Assembly: GCA_038874435.1 (NCBI GenBank)
Contig: JAVZCK010000005.1
Coordinates: 58,902-122,901, forward strand
Length of the DNA: 64,000 nt
Origin: Thermoplasmata archaeon
GTDB taxonomy: Archaea; Thermoplasmatota; Thermoplasmata; Lutacidiplasmatales; SKW197
Reading direction: 5' to 3'
This document shows, in pieces, positions 33,992 to 42,758 of the stretch (position 1 is the first letter of the stretch; every line of letters starts with the position of its first letter). The position numbers and the translations under genes were made by a program. The notes beneath the pieces were generated by a model. It was not told the origin of the DNA. It searched no databases and saw nothing but the letters and a program-made list of their open reading frames with translations.

Positions 33992-34822
33992 ATGAAAATA
34001 AAGTTTCTTGAGCTTACAAACACAAGTGCAAGATTTGTATTGAGTGATGCAACGCCTGCAGAGGCAAATGCATTGAGAAGAACTCTGCTCAGCGAAATTC
34101 CCAAGCTTGCAATTGATAAAGTGGAAATTTTGCTGGGTAACATAAGGGACGAGAGTGGCAAAGAGTATGAGAGTGTCACGCCCCTCTTTGACGAAATAAT
34201 TGCACATCGCCTTGCCCTAGTTCCTCTTCCCACAGACCTCTCAATGAAGTTCCCTGATGAGTGCACATGCAAGGGACAGGGTTGTGCTTCATGCTCAGTT
34301 ATTTACACAATAAACAAGAAGGGCCCAGGAATGGTTTATTCTGGTGACCTTATTCCCTTAGGAGACCCAAAGTTCAAGCCGGTGGATGACCTCATTCCAA
34401 TTGTCAAAATCAACGAGAAACAGGCAGTGCTGCTCTATGCAACTGCAATAATGGGTAAGGCAAAGGAACATGCAAAATGGCAAGTGGCACATGCTGTGGG
34501 CTACAAATACTATCCAGATGTGAAGATTAATGTAGAGAAATGCACAAACTGTATGGAGTGCATAAAATACTGCCCAAAGAAGGTCTTTGAAAACCAGGAT
34601 GGAAAAGTTGTCGTGAAATCGCTAGAAGCATGTGATCTCTGTAACTCCTGCGTAGAAGTATGTCCAAAGGGAGCGCTTACGGTGAAGGGTAGCGAAAAAG
34701 ATTTCATTTTCACATTCGAGACAGATGGCTCCCTCTCAGCAAAAGCTGCATTGGCTAAAGCCCTGGAAATTTTATCAAGTTCTTTTGCACAAGTGAAAGA
34801 CACACTTTCAATGCTGGGCTAG
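33992..34822 (+). CDS. rpoD: RNA polymerase subunit D with two [4Fe-4S] motifs
   Basis: 276 residues, the archaeal counterpart of bacterial alpha / Rpb3. The dimerisation domain is clear (SDATPAEANALRRTLLSEIPKLAIDKVEI; DEIIAHRLALVPLP). An inserted ferredoxin-like domain carries two complete motifs, CTNCMECIKYCP and CDLCNSCVEVCP, and there is an extra CTCKGQGCASC zinc-type loop. The D subunits of some archaea keep both clusters; others have one or none. AGGTGG five bases before ATG 33992 decides the start. Confidence 0.95.
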   Translation: MKIKFLELTNTSARFVLSDATPAEANALRRTLLSEIPKLAIDKVEILLGNIRDESGKEYESVTPLFDEIIAHRLALVPLPTDLSMKFPDECTCKGQGCASCSVIYTINKKGPGMVYSGDLIPLGDPKFKPVDDLIPIVKINEKQAVLLYATAIMGKAKEHAKWQVAHAVGYKYYPDVKINVEKCTNCMECIKYCPKKVFENQDGKVVVKSLEACDLCNSCVEVCPKGALTVKGSEKDFIFTFETDGSLSAKAALAKALEILSSSFAQVKDTLSMLG

Positions 34823-34831
34823 GCACATACT

Positions 34832-35194
34832 ATGGTACGGCGGGGACGGCGGAGGACGAAAGAGGATCTTCAGCTTGCAGAAGAGCGCATTCGCTGGCTT
34901 TTTGAAACCTCTAGAAAGTTTTTCAACTCAGGCTGGCTTGACCACTCTAAACGCTGCATTCAGCTTGCAAGGAAGATCGGAATGAGATATAATGTGAGAG
35001 TCCCAAATGAATTGAAACGACTCTACTGTAAAACATGCTACACGCTCCTGATTCCTGGCAGGACTGCAAGAGTGAGAGTGAAAAAAGCAAGAGTTATCAT
35101 CACATGCCAGAATTGTGGGAATGTTTTAAGATACCCGTATATCAGGGAAAAACATGCAAGGAAATTGGAACATGCAAGAACTTCACAAAATTGA
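34832..35194 (+). CDS. rnp4: RNase P protein component 4 (Rpp21/Rpr2)
   Basis: 120 residues. A basic N-terminal helix (RRGRRRTKEDLQLAEERIRWLFE), a helix with SKRCIQLARKIGMRYNVRVP, then a zinc ribbon C-KTC...C-QNC (CKTC, CQNC) and a basic tail, as in archaeal Rpp21. It assists the catalytic RNA in tRNA 5' maturation. It begins nine bases after RpoD. Confidence 0.93.
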   Translation: MVRRGRRRTKEDLQLAEERIRWLFETSRKFFNSGWLDHSKRCIQLARKIGMRYNVRVPNELKRLYCKTCYTLLIPGRTARVRVKKARVIITCQNCGNVLRYPYIREKHARKLEHARTSQN

Positions 35195-35435
35195 AGCGAC
35201 AGTGCGTGTGGGAAAGAATGGCATCACTGAGAGCGTGCTCAATGAAATAAGAAACCAGCTTAAGAAGAGAAAAGTGATTAAAATCAAATTTTTGAAGAGT
35301 ACCAAGGACCTCGGAACGGTAAAGGAGTTTGCAGAGATGCTAGAAAAGAAAACAGGGGCAAGGGTGCTGGATGTGCGAGGTGGTACTGTGATTCTAAGTG
35401 TCAAGGGGCGAGAAAATGAAAAACCAAAAAGCTGA
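35172..35435 (+). CDS. YhbY/CRM-type RNA-binding protein
   Basis: About 87 residues forming one CRM (YhbY) domain: ATVRVGKNGITESVLNEIRNQLKKRKVIKIKFLKS...AEMLEKKTGARVLDVRGGTVILSVKG. In bacteria such proteins bind pre-50S RNA; in archaea they accompany RNase P component 4, as here. The start lies inside rnp4; ATG 35172 and ATG 35154 are both possible and neither has a clear ribosome binding site. Confidence 0.85.
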   Translation: MQELHKIEATVRVGKNGITESVLNEIRNQLKKRKVIKIKFLKSTKDLGTVKEFAEMLEKKTGARVLDVRGGTVILSVKGRENEKPKS

Positions 35436-36300
35436 GGGTTTTGCACCTGGCCATATCTCTGTCTTTTTCGCACCGTATTATCACAAAAATCTGCCCAGAA
35501 CTGGCTCATATGGTGCGGGTATTTGCATTACCTCTGGCTGCACTGCAGAGGTTGTGGTGGAAAAAACGGACAGTGTTGAGATTTTGACAATGCTCGATGG
35601 GAAGGCCAGAAAACTTGAGGTGACAGAGGAAGCAATTCGTTTACTTCTTAAGGATGCAAACCTGCAGATGAAAGTTGTGTGCAACCTGAAACACATGCTT
35701 CCCGTATCTCAGGGTTTCGGGATGAGTGCTTCTGGCACACTGAGTGCCCTTCTTGCCCTCTGCAAGATTATCAGGATGCCTGCGAGCACAGCATTCCAGG
35801 TAGCACACAAAGCTGAAGTGTTGCACAGGACTGGACTTGGAGATGTGGCGGGAATAAGTGCTGGTGGCTATGAAATCCGTGTAAAACCGGGACTTCCTCC
35901 CTATGGTATTGTGGACAGAATTGTTTGTGGGGAAAAGGAGAACACCTTGCTTCTCTGTGTGCTTGGAGGGACCTTAGAAACAAAGAAAGTTCTTTCTGAT
36001 AAGAAAGCAGTTGAACTCTGCTCTATAATGGGTAGGAAAACTCTGGCAAAACTTCTGACAGAGCCGACAGTTAAAAATCTTTGCTTGTGCGGTTTTGAAT
36101 TTGCGAAATCTACAGGACTTGCCAGCCCTGAAATTGTGAAATGTGTTGAAAGTTTGTGGAATGCAGGGATTCCAGCTAGCATGGTCATGCTTGGCAACTC
36201 GGTGTTTGCGGTTGTGAGCGGAAGCAAGAAGAGGATTGCTGAAGAAATACTCCTGAGTTATGGAAAAGTGTTCTGCACGAAAGTGTGGCACCCGCTATAG
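35416..36300 (+). CDS. Pantoate kinase (GHMP family)
   Basis: About 294 residues matching archaeal pantoate kinase, the first of two archaeal enzymes (PoK and phosphopantothenate synthetase) replacing bacterial PanC/PanK in coenzyme A synthesis. Visible: FAPGHISVFFAPY, RTGSYGAGICITSG, the GHMP ATP-binding loop SQGFGMSASGTLSALLAL, LGDVAGISAGGYEIRVKPGLPPYG. AAGGGG precedes ATG 35416 inside the YhbY gene. It ends six bases inside the convergent leuD-like gene. Confidence 0.88.
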   Translation: MKNQKAEGFAPGHISVFFAPYYHKNLPRTGSYGAGICITSGCTAEVVVEKTDSVEILTMLDGKARKLEVTEEAIRLLLKDANLQMKVVCNLKHMLPVSQGFGMSASGTLSALLALCKIIRMPASTAFQVAHKAEVLHRTGLGDVAGISAGGYEIRVKPGLPPYGIVDRIVCGEKENTLLLCVLGGTLETKKVLSDKKAVELCSIMGRKTLAKLLTEPTVKNLCLCGFEFAKSTGLASPEIVKCVESLWNAGIPASMVMLGNSVFAVVSGSKKRIAEEILLSYGKVFCTKVWHPL

Positions 36301-36798
36301 TTTTTTCAAATATTCAATCAAACCGCCCGCCGCCCAGATTCTATAGAGTAACTCTGGTGGTTTCTCAAATTCTGTGGTGATGCCAGATGCAGTAATTCTG
36401 TTTTGCTTGAGGTCAATTAAGACAGCATCACCATCTTTCAGTTTGGTTTTGAGCGACGCCTTGAGTTTGAGCGGTAGAATCCCATTGTTGACGCAGTTCC
36501 TGAAAAAAATTCTGCCAAAACTTTCTGCCAGAATTAGGTTTATGCCAAGCACCTTAAGCACGAGGACTGCCTGCTCTCTACTTGACCCACAGCCAAAATT
36601 TCTACCAGCAACAATCACATCGCCCCCCTTAACTCTAACCCCAAACTCTTCTTTTGAATTTTCAAATGCAAACTTGGCAAGTTTCTGGATGTCCCTTTCT
36701 GCAAGGCGTCTTCCTGCAATAATTTCGTCTGTTGAGACATTGTCTCCAAAGATCCAGACAGTTGCGGTGAGGACTTCGGAAGGGGATGGTGTCATCAT
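36295..36798 (-). CDS. leuD: Isopropylmalate/homoaconitate isomerase small subunit
   Basis: 167 residues of the aconitase swivelling domain: WIFGDNVSTDEIIAGRRL, FGVRVKGGDVIVAGRNFGCGSSREQAVLVLKVLGINLILAESFGRIFFRNCVNNGILPL. The FGCGSSREQA loop is diagnostic. The partner large subunit is not in this window, so leucine synthesis (LeuD) cannot be told from homoaconitase-type activity (HacB/AksE). Two adjacent ATGs (36798 and 36795) are possible starts. Confidence 0.85.
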   Translation of the reverse strand: MMTPSPSEVLTATVWIFGDNVSTDEIIAGRRLAERDIQKLAKFAFENSKEEFGVRVKGGDVIVAGRNFGCGSSREQAVLVLKVLGINLILAESFGRIFFRNCVNNGILPLKLKASLKTKLKDGDAVLIDLKQNRITASGITTEFEKPPELLYRIWAAGGLIEYLKKL

Positions 36799-36860
36799 TC
36801 ATAGTAAGCAGTTCTTGGATAAAAGAATGGTGTCTGCATGATTGTGATTTCTACCCTCCC

Positions 36861-36870
36861 TTTTTATATA
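36861..36870 (+). promoter_or_regulatory. TATA box of gltX
   Basis: TTTTTATATA is centred 27 bases before ATG 36893, which predicts a leaderless message. Confidence 0.6.
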
Positions 36871-36892
36871 CCCATCCTTCTTTCCCTTTCTC

Positions 36893-38563
36893 ATGGATGA
36901 GAGCGTAAAGAAAGCAATTCGAAATTTCGCACTCCAGAATGCAGTGCAGCATGGTGGCAAGGCAGACCAAAAAGCAGTGGTAGGTAGAATCGCAAGCACA
37001 TTTCCTGAGTTGAGAGCTAAAATAAAAGAGATGATGCCTGAGATTGCAAAAATTGTGGAGGAAGTGAACTCACTTTCGCTGGAGCAGCAGACCGAAGAAC
37101 TGCAGAGAAATGCACCCGAGCTATTACAGAAAGAGAAAAAGGAGAAAGAATTTGTTTTGCCAGAATTACCTGAAGTAAAGGGTACTGTTGTGATGAGACT
37201 AGCTCCCTTTCCCTCAGGTGCACCCCACATAGGTAATGCCAGAAGTTTTATCCTCAACGACGAATATGTGCGGAAATACAATGGTAAACTCTATCTTGTT
37301 TTTGACGACACAATTGGTTCAGAAGAAAAAATTCCACAGGCAGAGTCATATGACCTTATAAGGGAGAGCTTGGCCTATCTCGGAATTAAGTATGAGCAGG
37401 AAATTTTCAAGTCGGATAGAATGGAAATTTTCTATGCGTGGGCAAGGAAAATTATTGAGAAAGGGTATGCCTATGTATGCCAGTGTGATGCTAGCACATT
37501 GCGAAAATATCGCGAGGAAGGTAGAGAATGCGACCATCGCAGGCAAAGTGTTGAAGAGAACCTTGAGAAATGGGAAAAAATGCTGGCTAATGCCTATGCT
37601 GAAGGCGAAGCAATCCTAAGAATAAAAACAGACATGAAGCACAAAAACCCTGCTTTCAGAGATAGGGTGCTATTCAGAATTTCCAGGCGGGAACATCCAA
37701 GGGTTGGCACAAAATACAGTGTCTGGCCATTACTTGAGTTTTCTTGGGCAGTTGATGACCATTTGCTTGGCATCACCCATGTGCTTCGCGGCAAGGACCT
37801 GATGATGGAGGATATGATGGAACAGTATATCTGGGAAATTTTCGGAATAAAAGGGCCAGTTTTCCTTCACTATGGGATGCTCATGCTTTCTGAAATGAAG
37901 TTGAGCAAGAGCAAGTCAATGAAAGAGGTGCTGTCAGGTACATACTCTGGCTGGGATGACCCAAGAACCTGGAGCTTGCTTTCACTGAGGAGGCGCGGGA
38001 TTCAGCCAAAAGCAATACGAAATTTCATCACCTCTTTCGGTGTAAGTTTATCTGACATTGAGGTGCCTGCAGAAAATCTGTATGCTGAGAACAGAAAAAT
38101 TGTGGATGGAATTGCACCAAGATACTTCTTTGTGCCTGAGCCCGTGAAAATCAGAATAAATCTGGATGGCGAGAAGGAACTGGAACTTCAAAACCATCCT
38201 GTTAACCAGGCACTCGGAAAGCGAAAACTAAGTGTTGGAAATGAAGTGTTCATTCCCAAGTCAGATTTCGAGAATTATCTTGGCCAGGAAATTCGTCTCA
38301 AGGACTTCTGCAACATTCTCTGCCAGGAAAATGCAAGAATCACATCATGGGAAAATAAGAACATTCCCAGAATCCAGTGGGTGCCTTGTTTAGAATCTGT
38401 GAGTATGGAGATTGTGCAACCCGACGGTACAGTTATCACAGGTGTCGCAGAGAAAAATCTTGCTCATGCCAATGTAAACGACATTGTCCAGCTTGAAAGA
38501 TATGGATTTGTAAGAGTTGATGCAAAAGGTGAAAGAATAAAGGCATACTTTGGGCATAGATAA
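36893..38563 (+). CDS. gltX: Glutamyl-tRNA synthetase (archaeal type)
   Basis: A 556-residue class I synthetase of the archaeal/eukaryotic GlxRS group, charging tRNA-Glu (and in many archaea tRNA-Gln before amidation). The HIGH-type motif is PHIG at residues 111-114 (SGAPHIGNAR) and the KMSKS-type motif is LSKSK at 337-341. The N-terminal helical extension and beta-barrel C-terminal anticodon domain (RIQWVPCLESVSMEIVQPDG) are present. It stands alone with its own promoter. Confidence 0.95.
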   Translation: MDESVKKAIRNFALQNAVQHGGKADQKAVVGRIASTFPELRAKIKEMMPEIAKIVEEVNSLSLEQQTEELQRNAPELLQKEKKEKEFVLPELPEVKGTVVMRLAPFPSGAPHIGNARSFILNDEYVRKYNGKLYLVFDDTIGSEEKIPQAESYDLIRESLAYLGIKYEQEIFKSDRMEIFYAWARKIIEKGYAYVCQCDASTLRKYREEGRECDHRRQSVEENLEKWEKMLANAYAEGEAILRIKTDMKHKNPAFRDRVLFRISRREHPRVGTKYSVWPLLEFSWAVDDHLLGITHVLRGKDLMMEDMMEQYIWEIFGIKGPVFLHYGMLMLSEMKLSKSKSMKEVLSGTYSGWDDPRTWSLLSLRRRGIQPKAIRNFITSFGVSLSDIEVPAENLYAENRKIVDGIAPRYFFVPEPVKIRINLDGEKELELQNHPVNQALGKRKLSVGNEVFIPKSDFENYLGQEIRLKDFCNILCQENARITSWENKNIPRIQWVPCLESVSMEIVQPDGTVITGVAEKNLAHANVNDIVQLERYGFVRVDAKGERIKAYFGHR

Positions 38564-38614
38564 ATCTGGCAACCGCTTTCGAAAAACTTACTTACTTGTT
38601 TTCTACCAATTAAT

Positions 38615-38648
38615 CCTCACTATACAGAAAACCTCACTATACAGAAAA
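38615..38648 (+). repeat. Perfect 17-base tandem repeat upstream of HMG-CoA reductase
   Basis: CCTCACTATACAGAAAA occurs twice head to tail, immediately followed by ACCTTTATCC. Each unit holds a TATA-like core (ACTATACA). The second unit lies 40-56 bases before ATG 38688. Confidence 0.7.
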
Positions 38649-38687
38649 ACCTTTATCCTCTTGCCGCTTTTATTCCTCGGTGAAACC

Positions 38688-39974
38688 ATGAAGTCCGAAA
38701 TCTCTGGCTTCTATAAAATGAGCATTGAGGAGCGGCTGAAACTTGTGAAGGAATTTGCAAATCTTGCAGAGACAGACATAGAACCCCTGAAAAACACAGG
38801 GAATGTTGAACCAAAAATGCTGGACAGGATGATTGAAAATGTGGTTGGTTGCATGATTTTACCGCTAGGAATTGCTGTGAATTTTTTGATAAATGAAAAG
38901 GATTACCTTGTGCCAATGGCAATTGAGGAGGCATCTGTAGTAGCTGCGGCTTCGCATGGTGCAAAGCTTGCAAGAGCTGGAGGTGGTTTCAGAGCAACAA
39001 CTACGGAGCCAGTGATGATTGGACAGGTGCAGGTGACAAAGGTACCCAACCCACACGGAGCAAAGATGCGAATTCTGGAACATAAAGAAGAGATTCTTGC
39101 AATGGCAAACGAAAAAGACCCGATTTTGATTAAGCTGGGTGGTGGTGCTAAGGACTTGACTGTGCGGGTGATTGAGAGCAGAAGAGGCAGTTATGTGGTA
39201 ATAAATCTACTGGTGAACACTAAGGATGCGATGGGAGCTAACGCAGTGAACACAATGGCAGAGGCAATTGCACCTTTCATTGAGAATATCACTGGCGGTA
39301 AGGTAGTGCTCAGAATTATTTCAAATCTTGCTGTTTATAGATTGGCCAGAGCAAGAGCAGTGTTCAAAAAAGAATTGCTAGCAAAGGAGGAATTCGGGTT
39401 AAGCGGAGAGGATGTTGTGGAGGCAATCCTGGATGCTTATGAACTTGCAGAAGTTGATCCATTTAGATGTGCTACGCACAACAAGGGAATTATGAACGGA
39501 ATAAGTGCAGTTGCTATAGCAACTGGTAACGACTTCAGAGCTTTGGAGGCAGGGGCGCACTCCTATGCTTTTTATGCACATGGCACCTATAAGCCACTTA
39601 CAAAGTATGAGAAAGATGCTGAAGGAAACCTTGTTGGAACGATTGAACTGCCAATTGCTGTTGGTCTTGTTGGTGGCGTCACTGCAGTGCATCCAATTGC
39701 AAAAACCGCTGTAAAAATTCTTGGGGTTAAGAGTGCCCAGGAACTAGCATGTGTTATGGCAAGTGTTGGGCTTGCTCAAAACTTTGCAGCTTTGCGGGCT
39801 TTAGCCACTGAAGGAATTCAGAAGGGACACATGAGTCTGCATGCCAGAAACATCGCCGCAAGTGTTGGTGCTGTGGGTGAGGAAATTGACATAGTTGCGG
39901 AGAAGCTTGTGGCGGAGCGCAAGATAAGGATGGACAGGGCAAAGGAATTGCTGGAAGAATTGAGAAAGAAATGA
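38688..39974 (+). CDS. hmgA: Hydroxymethylglutaryl-CoA reductase, class II
   Basis: A 428-residue enzyme reducing HMG-CoA to mevalonate for isoprenoid lipids. The sequence is class II, the form usual in bacteria and found in some euryarchaea. Catalytic residues line up with the Pseudomonas enzyme: Glu81 (MAIEEASVVAAA), Lys266 (THNKGIMNG), Asp282 (GNDFRALE) and His385 (SLHARNIA). ENVVGCMILPLGIAVNF and DAMGANAVNTMAE are class II signatures. ATG 38688 has GGTGA four bases upstream; a frame from 38550 would cross the promoter. It overlaps the next gene by four bases. Confidence 0.95.
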   Translation: MKSEISGFYKMSIEERLKLVKEFANLAETDIEPLKNTGNVEPKMLDRMIENVVGCMILPLGIAVNFLINEKDYLVPMAIEEASVVAAASHGAKLARAGGGFRATTTEPVMIGQVQVTKVPNPHGAKMRILEHKEEILAMANEKDPILIKLGGGAKDLTVRVIESRRGSYVVINLLVNTKDAMGANAVNTMAEAIAPFIENITGGKVVLRIISNLAVYRLARARAVFKKELLAKEEFGLSGEDVVEAILDAYELAEVDPFRCATHNKGIMNGISAVAIATGNDFRALEAGAHSYAFYAHGTYKPLTKYEKDAEGNLVGTIELPIAVGLVGGVTAVHPIAKTAVKILGVKSAQELACVMASVGLAQNFAALRALATEGIQKGHMSLHARNIAASVGAVGEEIDIVAEKLVAERKIRMDRAKELLEELRKK

Positions 39975-40699
39975 AAATAATATTTGGCACTCCGTTTCTT
40001 GTGCATGCTGGTGTTGTGGCGATTGCAGATACCCACATAGGTGTTGAGTTTCATCTTAAGAAAGCTGGTTTTGCAGTGCAGAGCAATGCAGCAATGTATG
40101 CAGAGCAAGCTGTGAGTGTGGGAAAAGAATATGATGCAAAAATTCTGGTGCATCTGGGGGATGTGAAACACACGATTGGCAGAAGTAGCCCAGCGGAACA
40201 GAGACAGGTGATAAATTTCTTCAAAATTTTAGGGACATGGTTCAAAAAAGTGATTGTAATAAAAGGAAACCATGATGGTGGTCTTGCTCTTCCAGATGCA
40301 ATTGAGGTCTGTAAGAGTTTTACTCACGAAGGAGTGGGGTTTCTGCACGGGCATTGCTATCCAGAACAGCGATTGAGGGCTTGTAAGAGTATTGTTTGCG
40401 GGCATGTGCATCCCTGCATAAAATTCAAAGATGGTCTAGGTAGGCAAAAGAGTTATAGGTGCTGGCTTGTCGCTAATGTGAACAGAGCATTCAGAGAAAA
40501 GTTTGGTCTTGAGAAAGCGAGAAAGTTATTTGTAATGCCTGCTGCAAGTGATTTTGTGGGCATGCGGGAAATAAATAATCTGGCATTGAACGGATTCCTT
40601 GTTTCCTGGCAATACATGAACCAGAAAAAATCAGAGTTTTATCTTTTTGATGGTACCTTCCTTGGAAGCATGGAACATTTGGAAAAAGTCCAGATGTAA
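39971..40699 (+). CDS. Metallophosphoesterase
   Basis: A 242-residue calcineurin-like phosphoesterase of the archaeal ICC-like group. Metal ligands are visible in order: ADTHIG, VHLGDVKHT, IKGNHDGG, FLHGHCYPEQR and IVCGHVHPCIK. The start ATG overlaps the reductase stop (ATGA), so translation is coupled. The substrate is unknown. The last part, KARKLFVMPAASDFVG...NGFLVSWQY, is a family-typical extension. Confidence 0.85.
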   Translation: MKIIFGTPFLVHAGVVAIADTHIGVEFHLKKAGFAVQSNAAMYAEQAVSVGKEYDAKILVHLGDVKHTIGRSSPAEQRQVINFFKILGTWFKKVIVIKGNHDGGLALPDAIEVCKSFTHEGVGFLHGHCYPEQRLRACKSIVCGHVHPCIKFKDGLGRQKSYRCWLVANVNRAFREKFGLEKARKLFVMPAASDFVGMREINNLALNGFLVSWQYMNQKKSEFYLFDGTFLGSMEHLEKVQM

Positions 40700-40726
40700 A
40701 TTGAGAAACCAAAAAATAAGGAATAA

Positions 40727-40936
40727 TTAAGATGGTTTGATTCTGCGTCTTCTGGCGACAAAGAGTAGAAAAGCGATGACCAGCACACAGGGCAGCAATG
40801 TAGCTGCTTCATCCACAGGACTCCCAAGTGGATACCAATCGCTTGCACCAACACCTCCGTCTATGGGATACGCATTTGCTGTGCCGTTGTCGTTGCCATC
40901 CCAGTTGCTCCAGTAGTTTCCTTTGAATCTATACAT
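40727..40936 (-). pseudogene. C-terminal remnant of a NosD-like beta-helix surface protein
   Basis: 69 residues: GNYWSNWDGNDNGTANAYPIDG followed by a DWYPLGSP turn, a membrane helix and RRRR. This is the typical end of long NosD/parallel-beta-helix surface proteins ('NYWSDW..PD..G..PYPIDGG....D.YPL'), but the expected hundreds of upstream residues are absent. It starts with ATG directly after, and in the same frame as, the TGA of the LanC-like gene. It is most simply the relic of a larger gene cut by deletion, though expression as a small anchored peptide or by stop readthrough is not excluded. Confidence 0.6.
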
Positions 40937-42757
40937 TCAATGCTTCCGCAACCTTATTTTAGAATACCAATTCACAGCAAGTATAATGTTCAAAATAATT
41001 AAGAGAATGATAAGGTTCATGTTTTCACCCACATAATTATGTACAAGGGTTGTGATGTTGATTGTATCTTTCACTGAGGGATTACCAGCGGAAGTTGCAG
41101 TAATCACAAACTTGACACTTGTGCCTTCTTCAGCAGAAAGCGGAATTGTGACATTGATGTATGCAGTTCTTACCTCATCTGGTAGAATTTCTGTGCCATC
41201 AAACTCAATACTCACATTCCATTCCGCTGGAACGCTGGTATTGACAAGCGTGATGCTGTCTATGTTCGCACCAGTATTTTTAATTTCTACTTCATAGACC
41301 AGAGTTTCTCCTGGTGCTCCAACATTCACCCTATCACCACCCAGAATCTCCACACCGTATGGTTCTGGCACCCAGAACGGTGAGATTTCAAGGAAAAATA
41401 ACCCAATTCCCGCGGCACCAAAATACCAGCCAGTGTAAAATTCAGTGTCTGGGCGAAGTTGTTCCTCCCAGTTCCATTTCTTTACTCCTGGCGAAACCTC
41501 TATTGCAACGCCTCCAACCCAGTTCGCTGCCTTCTTCGCCGTTTCCAGATAAACCTGGTTTCCAGAGATTGTGTAAGCATAGAGCATCTGATGGCCAATG
41601 CCTGCCGCACCCCTTAGCATGGAGGTTTCGTAGTAGTCCGTGCCAACAATTGAAGGCCATTTCATCATTTTTTCATTAACTTCAACTCCTGTTGAGATTG
41701 TCCAGTTCGCACTTTCCATTCCGTATCTGAGATAGGTCTGGTTGGCTGTAGCATTGTAAAGCATGAACATCACATAGGAGGTGCTCGGGTCTCCATGGCA
41801 AAAAATGTTGTAATATTGAGTGAAGGTTGTGTTACCAGGATTCACATTCACCGCCTTGCTTATGAGCCAGTTTGCACCACCCTTTGCATACTCCAAATAA
41901 GTTGCATTTCCTGTGGTTTCATACATCAGAATAAAGAACTGCACGATGCCCGTAGTTCCGCCGCACCAGTAAATTGAAGGCGATGTGTCCGTTTCAATTC
42001 TCACCCAGGCATACTGGTCATCTGATGGATGCTGGGCAATCGCAATAAGCCATCTTGCACCACCCTCTGCGTACTCCATGTATGTGCTATTTCCTGTCTC
42101 AACAGCGAGCTGTCTAAGAAAATCCGAAACACCTGCAACTCCATGTGCCCAGCCAGTAAAGTTTATGTTGGAACCCTCCTCTATGTTCCATTTATACCCT
42201 CCATATTGAGGCACTGCCTTACTCAATAGCCAGTTTGCTGATTTATTTGCATACTCCAAGTATGTTGCGTTGCCTGTGGTTTTCCAGAGCAGAAGGAAAT
42301 ATTCACCAACAGCGCTCACACCACCGAATTTATCTGTCTGGTAGCTCGGATAGCCCTCAAACCACTCCCACTTACAGGCATCCTCTGACACAGAAATTGC
42401 TTTGGAAATCAACCACCTTCCAGCACCTTCAGCATAATCGAGATATGTGGCATTGCCTGTTGCATTGTAAAGCTTCGCAAAGAACTGCCCAATTCCGCAA
42501 ACTCCTTCTGACAGTTCCAGGTAATACCAGGTTGAGTTTTGCTCTGAAGTAAACCACTTGTAACATCCTGGAGAGGGTTGCTTCGCTACCGAGATGAGCC
42601 ATCTTGCCGCACACTCAGCATTGTAGAGATATGGATTTTGTGACCTCTCAGCAGGAGTGGTTTCTTGAAAAGTTATACCATTGCCATGCGATGTGTTTTG
42701 ATAGAAACTCAATATAATTAAAATAAGAAAAAACAATGGTAGAAGTTTTGATTCCAT
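40937..42757 (-). CDS. Secreted, membrane-anchored LanC-like toroid protein
   Basis: About 606 residues. A signal peptide (first about 25 residues) leads to seven alpha-alpha repeats about 60 residues apart, each with 'TGNATYLEYA..GANWL' and a G-x-x-G turn, the (alpha/alpha)7 layout of lanthionine synthetase C. The LanC active-site signature is present: His205 in GWAHGVAG, Cys265 in YWCGGTTG, Cys320-His321 in FCHGD (zinc site). A NEW3/CARDB-like Ig domain (about 470-570) and a C-terminal membrane helix follow, so the toroid faces outside. ATG 42757 overlaps the argF stop region; no strong ribosome binding site. The natural substrate is unknown; LanC, eukaryote-like LanCL and glycan-active toroids are the candidates. 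Confidence 0.78.
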   Translation of the reverse strand: MESKLLPLFFLILIILSFYQNTSHGNGITFQETTPAERSQNPYLYNAECAARWLISVAKQPSPGCYKWFTSEQNSTWYYLELSEGVCGIGQFFAKLYNATGNATYLDYAEGAGRWLISKAISVSEDACKWEWFEGYPSYQTDKFGGVSAVGEYFLLLWKTTGNATYLEYANKSANWLLSKAVPQYGGYKWNIEEGSNINFTGWAHGVAGVSDFLRQLAVETGNSTYMEYAEGGARWLIAIAQHPSDDQYAWVRIETDTSPSIYWCGGTTGIVQFFILMYETTGNATYLEYAKGGANWLISKAVNVNPGNTTFTQYYNIFCHGDPSTSYVMFMLYNATANQTYLRYGMESANWTISTGVEVNEKMMKWPSIVGTDYYETSMLRGAAGIGHQMLYAYTISGNQVYLETAKKAANWVGGVAIEVSPGVKKWNWEEQLRPDTEFYTGWYFGAAGIGLFFLEISPFWVPEPYGVEILGGDRVNVGAPGETLVYEVEIKNTGANIDSITLVNTSVPAEWNVSIEFDGTEILPDEVRTAYINVTIPLSAEEGTSVKFVITATSAGNPSVKDTINITTLVHNYVGENMNLIILLIILNIILAVNWYSKIRLRKH

Positions 42758-42758
42758 A

